This document shows positions 8,641 through 16,160 of a DNA stretch of 64,000 bases, one piece after another. Source of the stretch: Gayadomonas joobiniege G7. Lineage in GTDB: Bacteria > Pseudomonadota > Gammaproteobacteria > Enterobacterales > Alteromonadaceae. The notes under the pieces were generated by a model. It was not told the origin of the DNA. It ran no database searches and saw nothing but the letters and a program-made list of their open reading frames with translations. The stretch covers positions 1-64,000 of the forward strand of contig NZ_AMRX01000002.1 of the NCBI RefSeq assembly GCF_000300815.1, in the 5' to 3' direction. A program made the translations under genes and the position numbers. Within the stretch, counting starts at the first letter, position 1. Every line of letters starts with the position of its first letter.

Positions 8641-10334
8641 TGTCATTTTTATATTATTTATTGTCAGCCCTCAGCCGACCTGTATTGTTTGGCATTATTT
8701 TAGTCCCTGTTGTGGCTGGCTTGTTGGGCGTATTACTGCCGGCGTTTAATTATTTTCCAGCGTTGGGAAGCAGCCAATTTTCGGGCGCAGCATTTACTCA
8801 GCTTTTGGCCACACCCGGGCTACTTAAAATGCTGTGTTTAAGTTTATTTTGTGGTTTTTTGGCAACTTGGATTGCGTTTAAGCTAAATATAATGATTTTA
8901 GCGAGCTTTTATCACACGCCTTGGCTCAATCGAATTGAGCAAGGACTGAGTCCAGTATTAGCTGTTCCCCATGCCGCTGCGGCGATTGCGATTGCATTTA
9001 TTTTAACTCCTTCGGGGTGGCTCAGCCGATTGCTTTCGCCCTGGTTAACAGGGTCAAATATGGTAGGTGACAGTTGGCTACCGAATGATCCTTGGGGGAT
9101 TTCAATTATTATTGGTTTGGTTTTTAAAGAGTTGCCATTTTTGTTATTGATGAGCCTGAGTGTATTAAAACAAGCCAACCTGCGCGTTAGGTTATTGCAA
9201 GAATATAAAGTTGCAATCAGTTTGGGTTATCAAGCCGAAGCAGCTTTTATTAAAGTGATTTTTCCACAGTTATATCCATTAATTCGATTGCCTGTGCTGG
9301 CTGTTTTGGCTTATGCCACTGCCAGTGTTGAGATCCCTTATATCTTAGGCCCCAATAACCCAGCAACATTAGCAGTGACCATTTTAAATTGGTTTAATCA
9401 CAGTGATTTAGAATTGAGGTTTGTTGCAAGTGCTGCTGCTGTATTGCAAATAGTGTTGAGCTTAACAGTTATTTTAATCTGGCTTGGCGGCGAATATTTG
9501 TGGCGACGAGCCCGGTCGTTATTCATGGCGATTAATTTAAATCCTTGGGCGCCTTTTTATCGATTTTGCACAGGGGTAACCCTAATCTTATTTGCCGTCA
9601 TCCTTATTGTATCGCTTGGCGGCCTAGTTGTATGGTCGTTTGCTGGTTATTGGCCGTATCCAGCCGCATTGCCAAACAGTATCACAGGTCTACACTGGCA
9701 AAATGCCTTTACTCAACTCGCAGAGCCAATAAGCAATAGCTTATTGATGGCTGTGAGTAGTAGTTTATTAGCATTGCTGATCAGTTTATTCGCATTAGAA
9801 GCGGCCAGTTATCGCACCGCCACAAAATCTTGGTTAGAGTATTTGATTTATTTACCTTTATTAGTGCCTGGCGTTGCTTTTTTATTTGGTTTGCTCTGGT
9901 TACAGCAAGCCTTGTTCAGTGATGCAGTATTTTTACCTGTGTTAATTAGCCATCTTGTTTATGTTATCCCCTACGTTTATTTATCGCTTGCGGTGAGCTA
10001 TCACAATTTTAATCCAGCACTTATTCGTGTGGCGGCTAGTCTAGGCGCAAAACCATGCAAAGTATTTTGGCGTGTTAAGATCCCCCAATTATTTGCGGCC
10101 ATTATGGTTGCCTTTGCTTTAGGTTTGGCAATCAGTTTAAGTCAGTATTTGCCCACATTGTTAGCGGGCGGTGGACGTTACCCAACTTTAACCACCGAAG
10201 CTGTGGCGCTGGCTAATGGAGCCAGTCGAAGAACCAGTGCTGTGTATGCCATTATGCAAATGGTTTTGCCATTGCTTGGATTTATGTTAGCGGCTTGGCT
10301 ACCTAAGTGGGTATATCGAAAAGCCCAAGCTTAA
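8640..10334 (+). CDS. ynjC: YnjC-like two-core ABC permease
   Basis: An inner-membrane permease of about 564 residues made of two fused permease cores, each with about six helices and an EAA-type loop (for example EYKVAISLGYQ and IRVAASLGAKPCKVFWRVKIPQ). It forms the channel for the YnjB-bound solute. I chose the GTG at 8640, which overlaps the ynjB stop by one base and has GGGGTG just upstream. The open frame extends back to an ATG at 8589, inside ynjB, but that would add a hydrophilic 17-residue tail with no ribosome site. Confidence 0.82.
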   Translation: MSFLYYLLSALSRPVLFGIILVPVVAGLLGVLLPAFNYFPALGSSQFSGAAFTQLLATPGLLKMLCLSLFCGFLATWIAFKLNIMILASFYHTPWLNRIEQGLSPVLAVPHAAAAIAIAFILTPSGWLSRLLSPWLTGSNMVGDSWLPNDPWGISIIIGLVFKELPFLLLMSLSVLKQANLRVRLLQEYKVAISLGYQAEAAFIKVIFPQLYPLIRLPVLAVLAYATASVEIPYILGPNNPATLAVTILNWFNHSDLELRFVASAAAVLQIVLSLTVILIWLGGEYLWRRARSLFMAINLNPWAPFYRFCTGVTLILFAVILIVSLGGLVVWSFAGYWPYPAALPNSITGLHWQNAFTQLAEPISNSLLMAVSSSLLALLISLFALEAASYRTATKSWLEYLIYLPLLVPGVAFLFGLLWLQQALFSDAVFLPVLISHLVYVIPYVYLSLAVSYHNFNPALIRVAASLGAKPCKVFWRVKIPQLFAAIMVAFALGLAISLSQYLPTLLAGGGRYPTLTTEAVALANGASRRTSAVYAIMQMVLPLLGFMLAAWLPKWVYRKAQA

Positions 10335-10344
10335 AGGATATAGA

Positions 10345-10986
10345 ATGTCAGCTTTAGAATTAAAAAATGTGAACATTTTTCGAGAACAAACATTAATGCT
10401 CTCCATTAATCAGGAGGTTGAAGGTGGGCAAGTGCTTACTATTATGGGGCCGTCCGGTGTTGGTAAGTCGACTCTGTTAAATTATGTGGCCGGTATGCTA
10501 CCCAAGGCCTTTACTGCGACAGGAGAAGTTTATTTACAAGGGCATAGAATAGACCAAATGCCAGCTTGGCAGCGCAAAACGGGTTTATTGTTTCAGGATG
10601 CACTGTTATTTAACCATTTAACCGTGGCAGAAAATATTGCTTTTGCGATGCCCAAAAGTGAAGGCAATCGTCGGCAAAAAAGAGAAAAAATTCAAATAGC
10701 ATTAGAGCAAATGTCGCTGGCCCAATTGGGTGATGCAGCTGTGAGTCAACTGTCTGGTGGGCAGCAGGCTCGTGTGGCCTTGTTGCGGGTTCTGTTTAGT
10801 CAACCCAAAGCCATTTTATTGGATGAAGCTTTCAGCAAACTAGATAGTCAGCTAAGGCAATCTATCCGGCAGCTTGTATTTGAGCAAATAAAACAGAAAA
10901 ACTTGCCCGCATTAATGGTCACGCATGATTTAGCCGATGCCAACGCTGCCCAAGGGCCAGTTATTGAGGTGCAATCTTTATGTTAG
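10345..10986 (+). CDS. ynjD: YnjD-like ABC transporter ATPase
   Basis: A 213-residue ATPase that energises the YnjBC importer. Walker A is GPSGVGKS (35-42), the signature LSGGQ is at 136-140, Walker B AILLDEA is at 156-162 and the switch histidine is in VTHDLAD. It starts 10 bases after the permease, behind an AAGGATA ribosome site, and overlaps the next gene by 7 bases. The protein is short, without a C-terminal regulatory domain. Confidence 0.88.
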   Translation: MSALELKNVNIFREQTLMLSINQEVEGGQVLTIMGPSGVGKSTLLNYVAGMLPKAFTATGEVYLQGHRIDQMPAWQRKTGLLFQDALLFNHLTVAENIAFAMPKSEGNRRQKREKIQIALEQMSLAQLGDAAVSQLSGGQQARVALLRVLFSQPKAILLDEAFSKLDSQLRQSIRQLVFEQIKQKNLPALMVTHDLADANAAQGPVIEVQSLC

Positions 10987-11609
10987 ACGCAAAATTAACG
11001 CCTGTGGTAAAAAGCTTATTAACACCGTTAGTTGTGTTATTAAATAAGTGCAAAATAAGTCCAGATCAGCTGACCTTTATTGGCTTTTTGATCGGGTTAT
11101 TAGCGCTGCCTTTGTTAGCCATGCAGCATTGGATGGCAGCGCTTACCGTGATTATTATCAACCGCCTGTTTGATGGTTTAGATGGCCAGTTAGCGCGTTA
11201 TCAAAAAGTCTCTAGTAGTGCCGGTGGCTTTTTAGATATTAGTTTAGATTTTTTATTTTATGCCGCTGTACCACTGGGTTTTGCATTTGCTGATCCAGGC
11301 GGAAATGCACTGCCAGCCGCCATTTTGTTGGTTAGTTTTATTGGCACGGGAAGCAGCTTTTTGGCCTTTGCGATAGCCGCTGAAAAGTACCAAATAGATA
11401 GGCCTCAATTTAAATACAAGAGTTTTTATTACCTGCAAGGGCTCACGGAAGGCACTGAAACCATTTTAATTTTTATTGTATTTTGTCTTTGGCCTGAATA
11501 TTTCCCGATTTTAGCTATCAGCTTTGCGCTCTTGTGTTTTATCACTGTCGTGATGCGAATTTATGGGGGCTATAACACCCTTAAACAACTCAAAGCTAAG
11601 TCGTCATGA
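10980..11609 (+). CDS. ynjF: YnjF-like CDP-alcohol phosphotransferase
   Basis: A 209-residue membrane enzyme with the complete CDP-alcohol phosphatidyltransferase motif Dx2DGx2ARx8Gx3Dx3D at residues 65-90 (D65, D68, G69, A72, R73, G82, D86, D90). Such enzymes join a CDP-linked lipid or alcohol to a second alcohol to form a phosphodiester head group. The alcohol used by YnjF-like proteins is unknown. As in E. coli it follows the ynjBCD importer, but here the rhodanese gene ynjE is absent and the gene overlaps ynjD directly. Confidence 0.82.
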   Translation: MLDAKLTPVVKSLLTPLVVLLNKCKISPDQLTFIGFLIGLLALPLLAMQHWMAALTVIIINRLFDGLDGQLARYQKVSSSAGGFLDISLDFLFYAAVPLGFAFADPGGNALPAAILLVSFIGTGSSFLAFAIAAEKYQIDRPQFKYKSFYYLQGLTEGTETILIFIVFCLWPEYFPILAISFALLCFITVVMRIYGGYNTLKQLKAKSS

Positions 11610-12397
11610 TGACTGAAGCCGCTTGGCGCCTAAGTATTTTTTTATTGGTGTTTATTGCGATGGCCGTGTGGCAAACGGTTAAACCCGCACGGCAGGCTCC
11701 GCTGCCTCGTTGGAGGCATTGGCGGGGTAACTTGTTGCTTTTATTAACAGCAGCCGCTACTGTGCGTCTGATTATGCCTGCGGGTTTGGCCGGGGTCGCT
11801 ATAGTTGCGGATGAACGTCAGTGGGGGCTGTTTAATCAATTAGATCTATTCCCTAGTGTGACTCTTATACTCAGCTGTCTAATTTTAGATTTCGCTATTT
11901 ATTGGCAGCATAGGTGGATGCATAAATTTCCGCTACTGTGGAAACTACATAAAGTGCACCATGCCGACAGTCAGGTTGATGTCAGCACAGGTTTAAGGTT
12001 TCATCCAATAGAAATTGTTTTAAGTTTGTTTTATAAGGCGGTTTGGGTCTTGGTATTTGGCATGCCAGTGTTGGCCGTTTTATTATTTGAAATTGCACTC
12101 AATGCGTTTGCTATTTTTAATCATGCAAATGTTCGTTTAACCAACAAGTGGGAAAAGTATGCCCGTTTTTTGGTCATCACCCAAAGGTTGCATCGTATTC
12201 ACCATAGCCAAAAAAAATCAGAAATGAATAGCAACTTCGGCTTTAGCCTTGTTTGGTGGGATCGGTTATTTAGCAGCTATAGCGCGCAGGCTTCTGAAAA
12301 CGACAGGCAGATTAAACTGGGTTTACGACAATCATTCGATGCAAACAAGAACGCCGATTTATTTAACATGCTGAAAATGCCATTTGCAAAAAAATAA
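11606..12397 (+). CDS. fatty acid hydroxylase / sterol desaturase family membrane protein
   Basis: A 263-residue di-iron membrane enzyme of the fatty acid hydroxylase superfamily. The histidine boxes are HRWMH (H102, H106), HKVHH (H115, H118, H119) and HRIHH (H196, H199, H200), with further histidines at 132 and 173. About four transmembrane helices place the boxes in the cytosol. It would hydroxylate or desaturate a lipid acyl chain or other hydrophobic substrate; the substrate is not known. The start overlaps ynjF by four bases (ATGA), so it is coupled to the phosphotransferase. A second ATG follows immediately. Confidence 0.82.
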   Translation: MMTEAAWRLSIFLLVFIAMAVWQTVKPARQAPLPRWRHWRGNLLLLLTAAATVRLIMPAGLAGVAIVADERQWGLFNQLDLFPSVTLILSCLILDFAIYWQHRWMHKFPLLWKLHKVHHADSQVDVSTGLRFHPIEIVLSLFYKAVWVLVFGMPVLAVLLFEIALNAFAIFNHANVRLTNKWEKYARFLVITQRLHRIHHSQKKSEMNSNFGFSLVWWDRLFSSYSAQASENDRQIKLGLRQSFDANKNADLFNMLKMPFAKK

Positions 12398-12472
12398 CCC
12401 CTATTCGGTGTGCCTGTTTGTTAGCTAAAAAGTTCGCTAAAATAGGTGAAATTCATTTCGGAGAAGCTGCTA

Positions 12473-13102
12473 ATGTCTGATTGTTGTGCAATAGAAGCAA
12501 AAAATCGACGAGAACGTCAATTGCTGTGGACTGTGTTAGTTTTAAACGCGGTGATGTTTTTTGTCGAATTTACAGCCGGCTGGTTGGCACGTTCAAGTGG
12601 TTTGTTAGCCGATTCACTGGATATGTTAGCTGATGCTATGGTTTACGCCATTAGTTTATATGCCGTTGGTAAAGCGATTAAACAAAAAGCTAAAGCAGCG
12701 ATGGCAAACGGCATTTTACAGTTTTCGCTGGGGATACTCATTTTACTTGATGTTGGTAAACGAATCTATTTTGATGAGTATCCAACGACCGAAATCATGA
12801 CATGGATTTCGTTGCTGGCATTAACCGTAAATATCATCTGTTTTACGATGCTTTACCAGCACCGCCAAGGGGATATTAATTTGCGGGCCAGTTGGATTTG
12901 TTCGCGAAATGATATGATAGCTAATGTCGGTGTTTTGTTAGCCGCCGTACTTGTGGTTAATTTAAATAGTGCTTGGCCTGATCGTTTAATAGGGCTGTTC
13001 ATCGCTGCGATTATTGTTCGCTCTGCTATCCGTATTATCAGTGATGCTAAATACGCGATTAAACATAACAAAGAATTTAGCTCAGATAGCTGTTGCGGTT
13101 AA
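12473..13102 (+). CDS. CDF-like cation transporter with cysteine-rich ends
   Basis: A 209-residue membrane protein of the cation diffusion facilitator type with about six helices but no cytosolic C-terminal domain. Helix 2 keeps the two acidic metal-site positions (SLDMLAD), whereas helix 5 has NDMIAN in place of the usual HxxxD. Cysteine pairs lie at both ends (SDCCAI and SDSCCG), which could bind a soft metal. The ATG at 12473 has GGAG nine bases upstream; the frame is open back to a GTG at 12446 without a ribosome site. It is 75 bases after the operon above and may have its own promoter. The metal is unknown. Confidence 0.75.
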   Translation: MSDCCAIEAKNRRERQLLWTVLVLNAVMFFVEFTAGWLARSSGLLADSLDMLADAMVYAISLYAVGKAIKQKAKAAMANGILQFSLGILILLDVGKRIYFDEYPTTEIMTWISLLALTVNIICFTMLYQHRQGDINLRASWICSRNDMIANVGVLLAAVLVVNLNSAWPDRLIGLFIAAIIVRSAIRIISDAKYAIKHNKEFSSDSCCG

Positions 13103-13116
13103 CAGATATCTGATAT

Positions 13117-13149
13117 TGGCACCCGATATTTTTGCGCAGGCGGGTGCCA
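13117..13149. terminator. hairpin between convergent genes
   Basis: A 9-bp stem (TGGCACCCG/CGGGTGCCA) with a 15-base loop separates the CDF-like gene and the convergent dehydrogenase gene. There is no long T run, so termination is likely but weakly supported. Confidence 0.5.
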
Positions 13150-13158
13150 TTGGATGAA

Positions 13159-14469
13159 CTAATTTTTTATCAGCTTAAATATTTTACCTGTATCCCCATC
13201 AGGGCCAACATTTTCTGATGTGAGAACCAAAACATCTCCACTTGCTGTTTGCGCAAAGCCTAAAATTTTGTCCTTTAAGCTAGGCACCTGAAGCTCAGCA
13301 AAATCATTTTCACCAGTCAGCACAAATAAGCGACCGCGTGCTAGTTTGTGGCTCATCCATTCAGCGAAGATAAACTTATCTTTTAATGCGTTGATTGGGC
13401 CCTGATAAACATGACCCGCAATGATAGAAATACCTTCTCCTCGGTCGTATTCAACATTTGGATCAGTTAATCCAGCCGGTAAATCAGCTTTATCGGCTGG
13501 AAACACAAAGCCGCCGCCTGTACCATTCATGTCAAAAGCAAATGACCCTTCTTTTAGCGGCCAACCTAAATTTTCGCCGCCTTTAACTAGCGTCAGTTCT
13601 TCAACGCTATTTTGTCCAACGTCAGCAACATAATAGGTACCTGAGTGATGACTGATACGGTATGGGTTTCGCACACCATAAACAAAAATTTCTGGGATAA
13701 ACCCTTTTTTATTTATAAATGGATTATCTTTTGGAATGCCATAGTTCTGGTTGCGGCCATCTTTAGCTAATGGATCAATACGTAAAATAGAACCTAATGG
13801 ATGGCTTGGGTCTTGGCCATTACCACCTTCTACATGACCAGGTCCCTGATCATCGGCTCGACCGCCATCGCCCAGTGACAATAGCAGCATCTTTTGATCA
13901 TCAAAAATGAGGGTGCCGCCATTATGGTTAAATTGAGGTTGGGCAACGCGTAAAATTTCGCGAGGTGCTTCTGTTTTGATTTTAATGCCAGTGGTTTTGT
14001 CTGGGCGGGTTTGCCACTCTTGAACAACACCATGATGGTTCGCTTTAGCACCGTCTTTTAACTCAAAATCAGCTTGGCCTTTAGTGGGCTGCGAGCTATA
14101 GGTATACATTAAACCATTACTCGAAAAATCCGGGTGAAAAGCCAAACCCAACAAACCTCGTTCGTCAAAACCACTGCGCATAGACACTAAAAGATCAGAT
14201 AGGTCGGCAACTAGCGTCAGTTTTTCAGAGCTCAAATTTAAACTATACACTTTTCCAATTTGATCTAAAACGAATACAAAATTATCCAAGCCGGGTGCAT
14301 AAGTACCAGTCACAGGTGAGGTTAAGCCAGATGCAATGGCTTTCATATCTAGTTTAATCTCACTGCTGGTGATACTTTTTTTAATAGGATCAGATAATTT
14401 TAGATCATCGTTCGCTAGACTAAATAGAGGAAGGGCTATCAACAAGCTGGTCGCGATTGGTTTTAACAT
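13159..14469 (-). CDS. PQQ-dependent aldose sugar dehydrogenase (soluble, exported)
   Basis: A 436-residue exported beta-propeller protein of the glucose/sorbosone dehydrogenase family (like E. coli YliI). Visible family motifs include DERGLLGLAFHPDF, FNHNGGTL with the active-site histidine, SLGDGG and VYGVRNPYR. These enzymes oxidise aldoses in the periplasm using PQQ. The start at 14469 gives a clean signal peptide (MLKPIATSLLIALPLFSLA) with AAGGA upstream; the frame is open further to 14550 but that extension would put residues before the signal. PQQ synthesis genes are not in the window. Confidence 0.85.
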   Translation of the reverse strand: MLKPIATSLLIALPLFSLANDDLKLSDPIKKSITSSEIKLDMKAIASGLTSPVTGTYAPGLDNFVFVLDQIGKVYSLNLSSEKLTLVADLSDLLVSMRSGFDERGLLGLAFHPDFSSNGLMYTYSSQPTKGQADFELKDGAKANHHGVVQEWQTRPDKTTGIKIKTEAPREILRVAQPQFNHNGGTLIFDDQKMLLLSLGDGGRADDQGPGHVEGGNGQDPSHPLGSILRIDPLAKDGRNQNYGIPKDNPFINKKGFIPEIFVYGVRNPYRISHHSGTYYVADVGQNSVEELTLVKGGENLGWPLKEGSFAFDMNGTGGGFVFPADKADLPAGLTDPNVEYDRGEGISIIAGHVYQGPINALKDKFIFAEWMSHKLARGRLFVLTGENDFAELQVPSLKDKILGFAQTASGDVLVLTSENVGPDGDTGKIFKLIKN

Positions 14470-14592
14470 AATAAATCCTTGAGCGATATAAAGGTCACAT
14501 GAGTCGAGATAAACAAGTATTAGCATAACTTTGTGTGTTATTTGCTGCAATATGATTACGTAGTCAGTTTGCTTGTCGATCTTTTCTGCTGT

Positions 14593-14613
14593 ATTGATAG
14601 TGGTGTTATCAAT
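14593..14613. promoter_or_regulatory. operator-like dyad between divergent genes
   Basis: A perfect 7-bp inverted repeat (ATTGATA/TATCAAT) with a 7-base spacer lies between the divergent dehydrogenase and methyltransferase genes. A TATAAT -10-like element follows at 14639-14644. It may be a repressor site for either gene; binding is inferred only from symmetry and position. Confidence 0.3.
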
Positions 14614-14686
14614 CTCGCTTTAAACCCCTTGCTTTAGGTATAATCGTTTATATCTATTGCTGAGCTTTTCCAATAAGGTTGATATT

Positions 14687-15322
14687 TTGCAGTGTCCCCT
14701 TTGCCACTATGATAAGTGTGAGTTTTTTTACCAAGATAAAAAACGAAGCTATGTACAGTGTACCCGCTGTGCTCTTGTATTTGTGCCTAAAACCTTTCAC
14801 TTAACGGCAGAATTAGAAAAAGCTGAGTACGATAAGCATGATAATCAAAACGACGACATAGGTTATCGCCGATTTTTATCTCGCACGTTAGACCCGTTAT
14901 TGGCACGATTACCATCAACTCACTTGGGATTAGATTATGGTTGTGGGCAAGGGGCTGTGTTAAGCAAAATGGCCGGCGAGCAAGGTGTGAAAGTGGATAA
15001 TTATGATCTGTTTTATTATCCAGAAACAGCACCATTAAAGCGCTCTTATGGCTTTATTACAATGACAGAGGTATTAGAGCATATTGCAGATCCAGCAGCT
15101 TTGCTGCCGCAGTTAGTGGCCATGTTACAACCTAATGGTGTGCTTGCGATTATGACTAAACGGGTACTTAATGTGCAAGCCTTTAGCCGTTGGCACTACA
15201 AAAATGATCCCACCCATATTTGTTTTTATTCTGAAAGGACTTTTTGGTGGTTGGCTAAAAAGTACTCGCTCAAGTTGGAATTTATTGCTGCAGACGTTGT
15301 ATTTTTAACTAAGCTTAAATAA
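14687..15322 (+). CDS. class I SAM methyltransferase with N-terminal zinc ribbon
   Basis: A methyltransferase of about 211 residues. The N-terminus has a four-cysteine zinc ribbon (CPLCHYDKC then CTRC) followed by SAM motif I (GLDYGCGQG) and a later MTEVLEHI motif, the arrangement of the Methyltransf_23-like family. The target is unknown. I prefer the TTG at 14687, which has AAGG eight bases upstream. A TTG at 14657 is also open but would begin about six bases from the expected transcript start of the TATAAT element. It is 24 bases before ppk2 and probably cotranscribed. Confidence 0.78.
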   Translation: MQCPLCHYDKCEFFYQDKKRSYVQCTRCALVFVPKTFHLTAELEKAEYDKHDNQNDDIGYRRFLSRTLDPLLARLPSTHLGLDYGCGQGAVLSKMAGEQGVKVDNYDLFYYPETAPLKRSYGFITMTEVLEHIADPAALLPQLVAMLQPNGVLAIMTKRVLNVQAFSRWHYKNDPTHICFYSERTFWWLAKKYSLKLEFIAADVVFLTKLK

Positions 15323-15346
15323 TTAACAGCAATCAGAATACAGAGT

Positions 15347-16114
15347 ATGAAAAAAGAAACTTACCTTAAAGAACTCCATAAATTACAAATTGAGCTGGTC
15401 AAATGGCATTATTGGGTGAAAAAAGAAGGCTTAAAGGTTGTTATTGTATTTGAAGGGCGGGATGCGGCAGGCAAGGGCGGTATCATTAAAGCGATCACAG
15501 AGCAACTTAACCCGAGGCAAGTAAAAACTGTCGCTTTATGTACCCCCACAGAGCGAGAAAAATCTCAGTGGTACTTTCAGCGCTATGTGGCGCACTTACC
15601 AAGTGCTGGAGAAATTTGTTTATTTGACCGCAGTTGGTACAACCGTGCTGGTGTTGAAAAAGTCATGGGCTTTTGCTCTGAGCAAGAATATCAGAGCTTT
15701 TTAAAGTCCTGCCCACTGTTTGAAAACATGCTGTTGGATTCAGGCATTATTTTGCTTAAATATTGGTTGTCTGTCTCTCCGGAAGAGCAAGAAAAACGTT
15801 TTAAAAAACGCCTGACAGATCCGCGCAAGCGCTGGAAATTTAGCGACATGGATCTGGCTGGGCGGGAACGCTGGTCTGAATATACCAAAGCAAAGTTAGC
15901 TATGATGGATGCTACAGACACAGAACAAAGCCCTTGGTATCAGGTTCCCGCCGACAATAAAAAGCTCGCGCGATTAAATTGTATTAAACATATTTTATCG
16001 CAGTTTGAATATACAAAAGTGAGCTTTCCAGATATAAAATTGCCGGAGGTAACCGCCACAGGATATGAAAAAGAGCCAGCTGCACATATTCAGATCCCTC
16101 AATTTTACGAATAA
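15347..16114 (+). CDS. ppk2: polyphosphate kinase 2 (PPK2 family)
   Basis: A 255-residue single-domain PPK2, which moves phosphate between polyphosphate and nucleotides in the cytosol. The Walker A GRDAAGKGG is at 37-45, Walker B-like FDRSWYNR is at 93-100 and the lid segment DPRKRWKFS follows later. The length and single domain fit class I, which mainly makes nucleoside triphosphates from diphosphates, but the class cannot be proved from sequence alone. It follows the methyltransferase gene and ends at a terminator. Confidence 0.88.
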   Translation: MKKETYLKELHKLQIELVKWHYWVKKEGLKVVIVFEGRDAAGKGGIIKAITEQLNPRQVKTVALCTPTEREKSQWYFQRYVAHLPSAGEICLFDRSWYNRAGVEKVMGFCSEQEYQSFLKSCPLFENMLLDSGIILLKYWLSVSPEEQEKRFKKRLTDPRKRWKFSDMDLAGRERWSEYTKAKLAMMDATDTEQSPWYQVPADNKKLARLNCIKHILSQFEYTKVSFPDIKLPEVTATGYEKEPAAHIQIPQFYE

Positions 16115-16123
16115 CTTTTTTAA

Positions 16124-16160
16124 GGTGCCTATCAGCATTAGAAACTGACTTTAAGGCACC
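16124..16160. terminator. bidirectional terminator overlapping amylase stop
   Basis: A stem GGTGCCT/AGGCACC with an inner TCAG/CTGA stem forms an extended hairpin after ppk2. Its right arm runs into the last codons of the convergent amylase gene and is followed by CTTTT on the plus strand. Confidence 0.55.
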
